Shown one piece after another: positions 1-11,704 of a DNA stretch of 64,000 bases. The DNA is from Phoronis australis (lineage: Eukaryota > Phoronida > Phoronidae): positions 910,011-974,010 of the forward strand of contig NMRA01000049.1 of the NCBI GenBank assembly GCA_002633005.1, written 5' to 3'. Made by a program: the position numbers and the translations under genes. The first letter of the stretch is position 1, and every line of letters starts with the position of its first letter. The notes beneath the pieces were generated by a model. It did no database searches and was not told the DNA's origin. It saw nothing but the letters and a program-made list of their open reading frames with translations.

Positions 1-147
1 GTTATACCACCTTTCAATATTGAAGGCGCTTTGATTTAGATGTCTTAGTTTGTCTGTAAGCTGTGAATGGTGGTTTTATAAAACAAGCAAAACGAAATGT
101 CGAGTATAAATATTGTAGTCGGAACGGGAAGAACCCATTGCCCGGTG

Positions 148-475
148 CATGTAATAGTCCCAAATAGGGACTCAACTAAGTTCCCTTAATCTGATGCGTA
201 TGGAAATGTGACCTTTGACCTCAAGCGATTTCAAGACACTGACTGCGAGCGCATGCGCGCATTCATCATAAGTGGGAGGGAGATTAGAAACTTTGTGGTA
301 ACCACAGATTTTTTACTTCGCCCGTATTTCAAAAATCATGATATTTGTGAGTTTTTATGGAAATATTTTCACAGGGGAAGGCTAACTAATCTGCACTAGA
401 CGTTACGAGATAGTACTTTGGACAGGAATTGTTTAAGGGATGTTTTTGACGAGATTTCGCGTTCCATGTCTTTTT
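148..475 (-). repeat. Dispersed family D, copy 1
   Basis: Reverse-complement relative to copy 3 (5585-6325): GGGAGATTAGAAACT, TGGTAACCACAGA, then TTCCATGTCTTTTTA. The end ATAGTCCCAAATAGGGACTC matches the far end of copy 3, with the middle deleted. No coding potential. Confidence 0.6.
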
Positions 476-479
476 AACC

Positions 480-730
480 TTTTTGAAGGATCTTTGTAAC
501 ATTTGAAAAATGTGTTACTATGGATCCGTGTGTTGAACTGATACAGATACCACTGCGATCCCTCGTAACAACGGGTTTTCTTACGTTTGCCTCTGTATCT
601 TCGGATTTTATTGTATTTTCACGAAATTTGACGAAAAGGAGACGACACTGTTTTCTGCACGGCGTGGTGGTCATTTTTGTTATTTCGTGTCCGTTTTGTG
701 GTGTCCACTTCCTCATCTTCCATGCCGCTT
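480..730 (+). repeat. Dispersed family C fragment
   Basis: Shares the family phrases GAAGGATCTTTGTAACATTT and CGAAATTTGACGAAAAGGAG, related to the array at 62,650-64,000. The opposing short frames here are repeat shadows. Confidence 0.4.
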
Positions 731-766
731 AAACGATAAATATGAGAATTTATAGGTGTGTTGAGA

Positions 767-1712
767 CATAAGCGGATATACAGGGGGGTCAGGAGGCCGC
801 AAAAATAAAGCAGGAAAAGCGTGAGGAAATGTTAAGTTTATTAATTAACCCCTATATTTAACATTATACGAAACAAGATTTAACGTGAGGCGTTTTAGTT
901 TGTGTATGCATGTGGGGACTCAGAACCAATTTCAAGTGTCTGATTGAGACAACCGGCGCACTCGTATCGGTAGCTATGGCTAATTAATACCGCTCCCGGT
1001 TGATATGGCAGGCAACCGACAGTGGCGCTGCACACTACCACTCCGTTTCCGTCAGCTGCTCCATTGTGCAACAAAGACAATTATTTCATGTTTTCAAAGA
1101 AAACAGAAGCAGAATGACGATGAAGAAACATAAGCCGCTGGCGGCAAATAAAATTTAATCGAATCCTTAATGAATCACTCAGAAACTCATAATTCTGTCT
1201 TTTTCAAACATTAAATTTAAGACGATTTGCAAACTAAGCGCGTTTTCAATGCCAACACGAAAAATGGATTTGGTTCTTTGGTCAAGTGAAGACTGCTTTC
1301 AACACAACAACTTTTTTGCTGCCCATTAGTTGCACAAAAAATAAAGCGCGAAATAAACATCACCGAAAGAAGCAGGTTCGCGCGCGAACACTTTGGACCA
1401 TAAACAAGTACGTCTCTTAGCATGGCGGCGCAATAGAAGAGCAGGCGCGCTCTGATCAACAGGCTGTAGGTTGGGATACTCCCAATTTACGAATTTTCCA
1501 TTTTTAAATCTCCTGGCCAAAGTAGAGCCGTCAAGGGCTGATTATACTTGTTTTCAGAGGCAAAGACAAAATTTTCCCCAGGGCGGAGGGTGTAAGCCCC
1601 CCCTCTCCACTTGCCCCCATTCGGCGCTAATCGCCTCTACAGTCGCGCAAAACGCGATTGTCTACAAAAGAAAGTGTTAATTCCCCTTTATGATATCCTA
1701 GATCCGCCACTG
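767..1712. mobile_element. hAT-like non-autonomous element, copy A1 (946 bp)
   Basis: The left end CATAAGCGGATATACAGGGG pairs with the right end ...GATCCGCCACTG. It is flanked by 5-bp near-identical direct repeats TGAGA (762-766) and TGAAA (1713-1717). Its interior matches copy A2 (41814-42782) in the same orientation over most of its length, including TTTATTAATTAACCCC. No transposase frame is seen. Confidence 0.75.
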
Positions 1713-1774
1713 TGAAAAGGTCATTACTGAAGTTGACTTTTGGACGGGTCTGATTACTGTGTCACCCCCTACTA

Positions 1775-2595
1775 GTGCTTTTGTTTTTCTTGTGTCCTGG
1801 ACCGAATCTTTTTAAACCTTTGAAGGATCTTCGTGAAATTTGAAAGATGTGTTCCTACATGTATGTAGCCGAAGACAAATGATAACAAATATCGAACTAA
1901 TCCAAATACTACTGTGACATCTAGTAGCAAAATGATTTTTATGTTTACATCTGTATCTTCGGAATTCATGAATGTATTTTCATGAAATTCGTCAAATAGA
2001 TTTCTATTAACGAGACGACAACGCCTCCTCATTTTTGGAACAGATTTGATGTTTTCTACGCCTTCTGGTGGCCATTTACAACATTCTTCGTATGTCTTTG
2101 ACGTCTGTCTCTCTATCTGCCAAACCACTTAGAAGACGTTAAGAAAATTGGCGATTGTATTCTTGATGCGAAAACACTGGCTCTGATATTGATTTTCGGA
2201 TGTGTTTGATTATTTTGGCCCTCCTTAGGGGACATTTTACTCTTTTGCTTCCACGACTCTATTTCCTTAACCCTTAGTGAATGATCTATGTGAACTTTGG
2301 CAGATGGGCTTCTTTTGAGACTAGTTTCCGACCAATCAGGCTATACATGTAGCTTGCCCCCTAGTGTCATTAATTGTTTTTACGCTTGCTTCAATACCTT
2401 AGGAGTTCCTTTACTTCTTCTCATGAAATTTGGCAAAGTAGTTGACAGAGACGGCACCAGCTTCTCAATCCGGATGGGGTTATCGAATTCTGCGCAATCT
2501 AATGGCCGTTTGCTCTGCTATGGTGGGCGCATTGAAACGCTCAAGGTTGTTCTTGTTAAATGGTGTGTAGTCCCTAATTAGACAGCCATTTAAGT
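1775..2595 (+). repeat. Dispersed family C, about two units
   Basis: Units at 1775-2130 and 2280-2595 share TTTGAAGGATCTTCGTGAAA, TCATGAAATTTGGCAAAGTA and TCTAATGGCCGTTT with copies at 34.9 k and 46 k. No gene. Confidence 0.55.
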
Positions 2596-2599
2596 ACAT

Positions 2600-3400
2600 T
2601 ATATAGATGGTGAAAACTCAAAACCCAGCTGAAAAACTTGCTTTACCAAACTTCACAAACTCTACACGTATCTGACCCTCAATCAGTTCTAGTGGTTTTT
2701 TTGGTGACCACGTTGCAGAGGTGTACCTCTAGCTGACCTCATCTCTGCCAAAGGCCGAAGATGGCAACCAAGTGACACTAACACGTAACGCCCCTTCGTT
2801 GTTATTGAGAGCAATGGCAGCATAAAATTAAAAGTTTATCATCGTCCACTGTGTTCCCTTAAGTGAGATGCCACACCGACATTTGTAAGATGTCATGCAG
2901 ATAAACTGCAACGTACTGTTGTGCAACAAGGAAATAGACATCTGTATGCATATAGTTTGCTACATGTACATTGGAAACACGCAAGTGAATTGTAATTGGT
3001 AATCTACAAGAACACGTTAGAATTCTACTGGTTTAGTAAAACTGTACCCTATTACGTGCATTCAGGCTTTCTGTCAACATGTACGTTTCTCGGTTAACGT
3101 TGATTCAATGCAGACATCGATGAAGTCTTGTAGGGTTTTCTGCAAGACGACAATACAAAATAAGTGACTTTTATATGATTGTAACTTACATTTCTGCAGT
3201 GTCACTCGAGTCCAGAGGGGAGTCATCTTGGATGTTAAATTAGCCATTTCCATCATCAGAGATATTGCAATTGTTCCTAATGTTTAGGCGTCTCAATACA
3301 TGTAGCAATCGGTGCAGTTGTCGCTCCCGGTGCCCTCGTCCTGAATGGCATGGCTCATTACATTATTCAATTCATGCTGACCATTGCTATTATCTATTTT
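2600..3400. other. Gene-free stretch
   Basis: Nothing recognisable apart from a TACATGTA-type palindrome at 2964 and 3299. Confidence 0.45.
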
Positions 3401-3404
3401 TGCT

Positions 3405-4190
3405 CAGAGAGGCCTGGAATGCGAAATAAACAGACTAAATTGCAAAGTGGTTCGCAGCCGTTGAAACAGAATTCGACATGTTCACCAGATATCTTACGGT
3501 TTTCTCGTAAAGATTTCGAATTTCTGTTGATGTCAAAGCATTTTTTTTTTTTAGCTTCAAAATAAAATGCTATCGGTCAACTGCTTGTGACTTCGTTGAT
3601 TTTTCTCCCACAATGCAAAACAAGTCTCCTTATTTGCTATGGCAAGACATAGATAGAGCACATTTCCCGGCCTTATATGGAAAATGTGACCCTTGACATT
3701 AGATGCGCACGTATGGTACGACGTGTGCCAAATCGCCTGCAGTTATTTATTTTTTATTAGATGCAAACAAAACAATGACGGCGTCAAGCAGCAGCTTGAT
3801 TAAGAGATGTTTAAAATCAGTCGCAAGTGTATCGCAGTATTCAAACATATTCTGAAATGCACTTGGGATTCTCCTAGGGAAATTAGAGTGCGATCACTTT
3901 TGATAATCTGCTGATAATATCCTTCTTGCCAGTCAGTTCTTTGTCGAATGTTTGTGAGCGCAGAAGCACGTTTATTATATGTGTGAGGGAGATTAGAAAC
4001 TGTGTGGTGACCACAGTTTTTCCTTCGAGCATGATTCAAAATCGTGAACTTCGTGATTTTTTCTGGAAAGTCCCTCGCATCGGGAAAGTGAATGAATTCT
4101 AGCAGACGTTGCGATGTGGTAATTTTGTCAGGAATTGGTCAAAAAAAGTTTTTGGCGAGCTTTCAGGTTCCATGCATCTTTAAGTGTATT
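3405..4190 (-). repeat. Dispersed family D, copy 2, interrupted
   Basis: Segments 3405-3560, 3638-3715 and 3965-4190 match copy 3 in inverse order and orientation. About 250 bp (3716-3964) does not match and may be a later insertion. Confidence 0.55.
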
Positions 4191-4729
4191 TTATGCAAAA
4201 TTGCCCAGTTCCTTTGACCAGAAACGTGATTGATTTCTAGCGCGTGCACCAGAATCATAATTGGTGTAAAATGCTCTAACGTGATAAGTAATTGTTTTGT
4301 GTACACCGGGGAGTTGGCGAAACTGAATGGTTTACTGATCTCGGTCCATGCTCGTAAAGCCTTGAAATAGTCTACTAATTCAGATTAGCATTTTGTCTCT
4401 CGCGTTTGCTGCCTACCTCCATCGCGCTGATCCATATTACACCCTTCCCCAATACTACCAGGGTTAACACTGAGAAAGGACCATGCAACGTGGCTTCACG
4501 TATTTCGAAATATAACATTAAGCGTGCATTATCTTACTTAGATACAGTGAGTCATGCAGTGTTCATGCACGTATTGCTAGCAAGTGAAACAATTTTCTAC
4601 TGGACAGAGCATACAACGCCACACTTCGGAGGAACCTAATTTCTAGCTCCGCCCACTCCGACACACGTCCGGGTACTCGACATGAACAAGGGGAAATCAA
4701 GAACAGATAGGACTTCATAACCACTTGCT

Positions 4730-5205
4730 TGGACTCCAAAACCAACTGGCTGAACTGCAAATCCCAATGACCGGTGTTCTAACTTGGTGGTCCTACCTCA
4801 AAACAGGTTGGCCACTACCTCAAAACTAGATGGCTGTACCCGAAACACTGGTTGGCCAGACCCAAAACGGGTTGGCCGGTGCTCAAACACAATGGCCGAA
4901 CAAATCGCCGCTTCTGACAAGCAGATGGGTACGAAAAATAAACACTAGATATCACTCGAATCCTTCTAGACATTCAAGGTGAGAATCTGAAGAAACCCGG
5001 CTGTACTATTGTATTACCGGTCAACTGGTTATATCACCGGCCATCGTGTTTTGGGTTCAGCCAACTAGATTTCGGGGTGAGGTCATCACGTTTTGAAGTC
5101 CAGACAATAACACGTTTGAACACCGGCCATTTGGTTTTTGCAGCGCAGCCGACTGGTTTTGAAGTTCGGGCAAATGGTTTTGAAGTCCGACCAATTGATG
5201 ATTCA
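4730..5205. repeat. Inverted pair of degenerate ~22-bp tandem arrays
   Basis: The left array (4730-4905) repeats CTCAAAACTGGTTGGCCGGT-like units on the plus strand. The right array (5020-5205) repeats the same units on the minus strand (plus-strand GACTGGTTTTGAAGTTCGGG). The ~110 bp between is unique. No gene; a foldback-type element is likely. Confidence 0.65.
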
Positions 5206-5339
5206 CTTTCTTGATACATCAGTTTGAAAATGACCGCAGAACCATGGAGGTGGAGGTGTTCCCAGGGTAGGCCTAACGACTATACCGTCTATGTCAAAAC
5301 AACGTTGCTCCTCTTTCGCCCATTCTGATTGGTTATCGT

Positions 5340-5580
5340 GGGACATTCGGGAAAAAGTGTCGCCCTTAATTATGCTTGTAATTACAATCGACTCTTCGGT
5401 CGCTTTTCACGACCGTAATCAATACATTCTGTGACACATTGTTTGTAGTTCTTGTGAGGTCTCATTGTTAGTCTTTCGGAGGTAAGTGACGTCCGTAATT
5501 ACGCTTGTAATTAAGATCGAGACTTCGCTCGTGTTTTACGGCTGTATTCGATCGCCCGTATTACAACCGCCACTAGTTTA
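5340..5580. repeat. Degenerate relatives of the ACGAGCGTAA palindrome repeat
   Basis: AGTGTCGCCCTTAATTATGC then TTGTAATTAC near 5358, and CCGTAATTACGCTTGTAATT near 5490, resemble the units at 34686-34872. Confidence 0.35.
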
Positions 5581-5584
5581 AGGA

Positions 5585-6325
5585 CTAAGTCCCTATTTTT
5601 TCATTGAAATAGAGGGTCCAGTTTTTAGTTATCGTATGAGAAAGCATCTTAAAGAGGCATGGAACAATTCGTGACAAAAGTACCATCGTGCAACATCTAG
5701 TACAGAGTAATTCACTTTCACCTGTCGGGAAATTTCCAGAAAAAATCACAAAATTCACGATTTTTTAAATACGCGCAAAGCAAAAACTCTGTGGTTACAT
5801 CAGAGTGTCTAATATCTCTCCCACTTATGGTTAATGCGCGCACGCGTTCATAGTCAGTTGCTTGAAGTCCCTTGGGGGCAAAGGTCATATTTTTTCATAT
5901 AAGGGTATGTGCTATCTCTATGTCTCGTAATACCAAATAAGGAGAGGTGCGTTGTCCTGTGGGGGAAAAACGACGAAGTAGCGAGCAGTTCACAGGTCTT
6001 TTTATTTGAAATTTGAAACTAAAAGAAAATGCTTTGATATCGCCAAAACTTAAACATCTTTACGAACAAACCCTGAAAGTACCTGGTGAGCAGGTTGAAT
6101 TCTATTTCAGTGACAGTTTAGTTGTATATCGCGTTTCAGGCCTCTTTTATGGGCGGCGCACAATAGGGGGCTGGGGGGCTATAGCCCAAATTTATTTCAG
6201 TGCTGGAGCTCATAATAAAGATACATTGATAGACAAAGATTACACCTGTGATTAAAGAACGATTCAAATACGCACAAGATATAGGGAACTTAGCTGAGTC
6301 CCAAACTGGGACTATTTCATGAAAC
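5585..6325 (+). repeat. Dispersed family D, copy 3 (longest)
   Basis: Holds all blocks shared with the other copies: AAAAACTCTGTGGTTACATC, TGCTATCTCTATGTCTCGTA, AAATTTGAAACTAAAAGAAA, GTACCTGGTGAGCAGGTTGA. Ends near CCCAAACTGGGACTATTTCA. An 80-codon frame at 6013-6255 runs over repeat DNA and is probably not a gene. Confidence 0.6.
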
Positions 6326-6329
6326 CAGG

Positions 6330-9300
6330 CACTATTGACGTTTCGCTTTTATCACCCCTCCACTTGCGGTCTGCGTACTTTGCTGAAGATTTCCCACGGT
6401 CTGTACGCGATTTACAGAAACTACTATCGTCTTTACAACAATAGTGTTTTTGTCGCATAGAATTTATAATCAAATGATATTGATTTCATTAATAACCGAG
6501 TTCGTCAGATTTGTGCAAATTGATTCTTACACTAAGGAATAGTTACCAGATTACACGTGCATCGATTCATGTCGGGTATACAACTGCCGGAGTACCCATA
6601 AATCTGTACCCATATCAGTATGCTCGGCTTTTCTCAGAATTCTCAAAGTAAATCCTTACGACATCGATGAAATAGAAATTCTGGAACCCATACTGCTGTC
6701 AACACATACCGGGGATTTTCGATAACGCGCTCATCTCCAGAAATCGTCCGCGAGCACTTTACGGGAAATCCCTAGTACTGATGAATGACAGTCGCGACCT
6801 CTAAAGAATCTATATATACATTTAACTGTTCTGCCGTTTATGTGACACAAATGATAATGCAATGTACATTTCTCAACCGTGTTGCATTCTGTAGAACTGA
6901 GAACCTTGAGAAAACGCTGGGCATTGACATAAATTAGAAGCGAAGTACGGAAAGAAACTAAGTTTTCTTGTGAGAGACTTGATTCTACGGATCGCAACCC
7001 TTGCTGACGATGGAAATGCACTCACTACGTACATTCCGGTTGATTTTTTGTTTTTCTTTGACTTGCAGTTGTTTTAATGGCATAAAGTACATTTTACATT
7101 CAGCTAGGTGTGTTAAATTGTCCAAAAACAAGTCCTAAACGGTAATATTTCCGCCCACGATCTGATCTAAGATCGAATAGATCTGCTGACAGTATAATTG
7201 TTTTGATTTAATACATTGCGTTATCGATCTTGTCTTCCAATGAGACATCTTGAAAGAGGCCATTTTATGTCTGTAAAACATGGCGCAAGATCATAAACTG
7301 GTGTTTTAGTGCTGACTGTTGTTGAGAAATCCGACGACGTGTCATGAAAATATGGGACCGCAGTCCGCTAAACGCTACCACTACCCGGAAATCTTGATTA
7401 AAAAATAAACAACTTTGGCCGACGATGGCTGTATTAGTTGATATAATATATTTATCATGAACAGTTTCGGTGACATCAAAATGTCCAGTAATTATGACAA
7501 TTTACGACTGTGTTACACGCAGGAGATACATTTTACAGTTAATTCAACTTTCACCTGTGGTTTTCATTAAGCATGCGTATTTACGCGGGCCGACACTCAT
7601 TGTACAGGTATTTAAGTACACGTGTACTTTATGCCTAGTGGCTGTTACTGTTGCTGTTGTTGTTGTTTTCAGGGCTACAAGCATTCGGGACCCGTAAGGA
7701 ACAAAACGCTTTTATAAATGAAAATCAAAATTTCGGCGTTGGTGTTTAGGTCAACTTTCTACAAATGTGTACTCAAAGTTGCATATAGGTAGGTTCTTCT
7801 AGACTTGTCGTTGTTTTTAGCCAAATATCTACTGTACAAAACTATAGACTTCAACATACACTTTCTGAAAGCAGAAAGCACGTAGAATTTATGACGGTCT
7901 GCTTATAATCGGGTCACGCGACTATGTCTTTTTAGTAAAATTTAACAAAAAAGAAAGTCAAACCCATAGCCAAACAACGATATCAAGAACACGAACAAAT
8001 ATCGTTCGATATAAATTTCCAAAATGAAAATTAATCTAAAAAATGTTGTTAGTTCTCTAAATTATCATTTCGTTTTTGTTTAATGCAACTTTTGATTTTT
8101 TCATAATAAAAGTATTATCTTTTGAAAGTCTATAATGCAGAACTGAAACGTGTTAAAACAATTCTAACAGCTTCGTGAAGAACAATGCATTTTGCATGAG
8201 GCATAATATCTGCAAGCTTCATACGAATTCAACTTGTCTTTCCAGAGTTAGGATGTTCCGAAATTTGCCAAAGTTGGCCAATTTCGAAGGTCCTTTAAAG
8301 GGGCACTTCACAGCTATTTAGCAACCAATGTTGGATTCTTAACCGAGGGGCTGTGCAGTTTTTAATTTTTAATACGCACATTCGATCTTGAAATGCCATC
8401 AAAAGAACCTACAACTCAAGTAACAGGCAATGCATGTATGCACCATTTTAGAATTCGTAATTTTAGGGTTGGCTAGCCCCTCTAAAGTCTGAAACGTTTT
8501 CTAGTGTAGTTGTATGGCTTCACTGTTCTTGTTCATTGGTAACGGAAATAGAATCTGATCACGGTAAGGAAATCATGAGACCGTTTTATTAGAGATAAAG
8601 AGTCTAATTCGATCTTTGTTTTCAACCACCTAAATACAGCAAAATGCAACTGTAAACATACAAACCAGCAAGGCAAATTTCATGCAGGCAGATTTGTAAC
8701 TGGTTTAATAGTTCTTCAAACCACATGCCAATTTCCCACAAATGGTTAGTGAATTTAGATAATTAGGTTGATATGTTTTCATCCCTGCCTGGCCGCTCCA
8801 GAACTTCATTACACTTTGGATTTTGCGTCCGTTATACACTACGTGCGGTTGATGAATTTAAGCCGTCCTGAATACATGCCACTATAATATCGTTAGTGAT
8901 TCCCCGTAGCTTACTGATGATGGGTAACAAATAATCTAATAAAAAGAATTAGAAAAAAATCCCGGCATGTGTAGTTATTGAAGATCGATCAAATTTGAAT
9001 AAGTCACTAATCTCGGCAGCGATATTCAGTAGTAATTGCTCAAGGTTTTGGACAGTCTTTTATTAGTTTCTAACTGCTCTGATTGGTAGTTTTCAAAGCT
9101 CAGTGGTTATTTTTATCAGTTATATGCATTTATACGCTGAGCTCGAACGCAAATTGATCCAACACGACTTTTCTGTTATATGATGATGTAATAATTCAAC
9201 TAGATGACACACATACTTACTCTAAAAAACAGCTCATTTCGAAGATGTCTGCTTGAAAAATCACTAAATCTGCGTGGAATGAAGACTCGGTTAAGAGTAC

Positions 9301-9360
9301 CATAATGCCGCGTTACACCTACCTGGCGCCAGTTCCGTAAACGCAATACACACTGGCGAA
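6330..9360. other. Gene-free stretch
   Basis: AT-rich DNA; scattered short frames without domain or codon signal. No repeat copy recognised. Confidence 0.5.
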
Positions 9361-9362
9361 CA

Positions 9363-9490
9363 TGCAATATCACGTGTAGTACGTGTTCATGAGATTTCGC
9401 CATGCATTGAAAGCGAAGTATATGTTCACACTAGCTTTAGTTGTATGATTGCTGCATCTACGGAACCCTGCCCTGTTCTCAGAACAATCG
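9363..9490 (+). repeat. Short dispersed family G, copy 1
   Basis: TTCGCCATGCATTGAAAGCG and TTCACACTAGCTTTAGT recur, diverged, at 25262-25410 (ATCGCCATGCATTGCAAGCG, ATCACACTAGGTTTA). Confidence 0.45.
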
Positions 9491-10021
9491 AAAAGACAGC
9501 TGGTGATGGTCGCAAACGTGCAATTAACCTGTATCGAATGCGACACCGTAAAACGCTTCGTTGGTTTCCAGTCGTTTAATTTCCCGTTTTCGAAGTCGTA
9601 CTGACAGCTACCACGGTATGACAAAGCACTTACCTGCACAGAAATAACAATGGTTTTGCCTTCCGAAGACTTACATGTGTAATCGCTTCCTAACGCTCTT
9701 AAAGTGCTATCGGATTTCTCTCGGTGCTTTCGACTCTTTGCGCAAATTAGATGACTTGTTAAAGGAACGCACCAATATCCGGTTCTGAATGACCAGAAAT
9801 CATTACATTTCTTACTTATTCTTCGCAGAACAAGACAAGGGCGTGAATTTTTCTGCGACTAAACTAATTAGATAATGACCATTTTTCACGCGTGAGCAGC
9901 CTCGCCACAACGTCCCGGAAACAAGTTAACCATTGAGCAAATTTGAAAAGAAATTGTATCGTGATGAGTTTATTAACCAATTAACTTTGCAATAAAATAC
10001 AATTTTACTGAACTTAGCAGA

Positions 10022-10081
10022 AGCGCGGGATTGGACCTACTAACTTCGCAATAATGCCGAATGCTCTACTGCTGTGCCAAA
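10022..10081 (-). other. tRNA-like sequence, probable SINE head
   Basis: The minus strand reads TGGCACAGCAGTAGAGC (A-box-like), then about 25 bp later AGTAGGTCCAATCCCGCG (B-box-like). The arms are too weak for a confident tRNA gene, so a tRNA-derived SINE head or tRNA pseudogene is more likely. Confidence 0.4.
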
Positions 10082-10165
10082 TACCATGCTAAGATTTTTT
10101 CAATGTGACAATTTCGGAACATTATTTACATTAAACTTATTTTTTAAATCGATTGGCTATTATTA

Positions 10166-10907
10166 AGGCCCTTCATACTAACGTCGACGCGTGGATGGTT
10201 TGTGGAGTTGCGGTCCTTGATCGCAGTTAACAGCTCCAGTTAACATCGCAGTTAACAGGTGGAATAATAGTGCAGCGTCGACGCTGCGGTGCAGTATGAA
10301 CGCTTAACTTCGGTCCAATCGGAGTTATCGCCATGTGCCACTGTTATCGCAACAGTTACAGAGTAATGTCGTCACTAATAGCTGCTTATATTTTGCTCTA
10401 ATAACAACTAATCAATTTAAAAATAAGTTTAATGTCATTTAGCAGATGTAAAGGTTCTCAATTTGTCTCATTGAAAATAACCTTAGCGTGCAGCTCTACC
10501 TTGCGATAACTTCGATGACGACAGCGTCACCAACCGTTTACTTCGATGTTCATTAACTGCCGAAGCCAGTATGAACGGTCCAATTAATGGCACTGTTTAC
10601 GTCGACGCTCCGCTCAGACCGGAGTTATGTCAATGTGAAAGAGCCTTTAGAGCAAAATATAAGCAGCTATGAGTGACGGCACTACCCTGTAATTGTTGAC
10701 GATAACAGTGGTACCTGGCGATAACTTCGATTGTACCGAAGTTAACCGTTCATACTGCACCGCAGCGTCGACGCTGCCCAGTTAAATCCACCTGTTAACT
10801 GCGATGTTAACTGGCGCTGTTAACTTCGATCCAGGACCGGAGTTAGCGTTCATACTGACCGCAACTCCCCAAACCATCATCGCGTCGACGTTAGTATGAA
10901 AGGCCCT
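10166..10907. mobile_element. 742-bp foldback element, PIF/Harbinger-like
   Basis: Left end AGGCCCTTCATACTAACGTC; right end, on the minus strand, AGGGCCTTTCATACTAACG. The arms (10166-10404 and 10641-10907) are inverted copies over about 240 bp, both holding the palindrome AGCGTCGACGCT and repeated GTTAACTGCG motifs. TTA at 10163-10165 and 10908-10910 fits a 3-bp TWA-type target duplication, which is typical of PIF/Harbinger. There is no transposase, so it is a MITE. Confidence 0.8.
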
Positions 10908-11499
10908 TTATGCGTATTTAAATAGTAGGCAACAGTCCAATGTCTGGCAGACAACTGCGAGAATTGGCGATTGGTAATAGAATCACAAAAACTGCAAAAG
11001 ATTTTGTTGTTTTAATGCTATTGTCAAAGCTAAGAAGCCTTTCACATCCAAGAATAAAAATGCGTTTTGGCTGTAAACTGAAACGAAGGTTTCCCTTTAA
11101 TTCACCGTGCGTTCTTGGCCCAACCCACAGAGGCTACACTCACTATGAAGGAGTGAATTCACTTTTCATTTAACAACTATGGAAAACATGTCAGAAATGA
11201 GTAATTCTAATGTTAGATAGATATCTTGTGTACATCTGCATGCGTGCATCAAGTCAGATATGAAGAGAACAGAGCCGCGTTCCACAGAGACCAGTAATTA
11301 GTCGCATATCGAATGTGCACCGACTTGTGTGCTGTAATTGGAGAGTGTACACAGTAGTCCAAATGTCGTATACGACTTCTTAGGAGTTGCACGAAAGCCT
11401 GAGCAAAACCGAAAGTGCTCTTGAACTTAACCTACAAGCCAAAGACCTGTGCGACTAGTCGTGGCTCACATATTTAGATTAGTTAGTGGTACATGACAT

Positions 11500-11692
11500 T
11501 CGTATGACGGCGACATCCCGTTGCTCCCAACTTGTTCGATTCTATAGCCCAACAACAAGTTGGGAAGTTGACCCCCGTAGCCAATATCTTACACAACTGA
11601 TTAACTCCATTGTGGCATTCATGGTTGGAGGGCCTGCGCTCTTTTGTTCGATAATTGCTCTAATCTCCGATCATATCTAGCCTGACTGGGCT
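11500..11692 (-). repeat. Family F repeat with decayed SAP-like peptide, copy 1
   Basis: The minus strand matches 58566-58762: TTAGAGCAATTATCGAACAA, GTAAGATATTGGCTAC and TTGTTGTTGGGCTATAGAAT. The frame EIRAIIEQKSAGPPTMN carries changes at the residues typical of a SAP motif. Confidence 0.55.
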
Positions 11693-11704
11693 GGGCTGAT
11701 AAAA

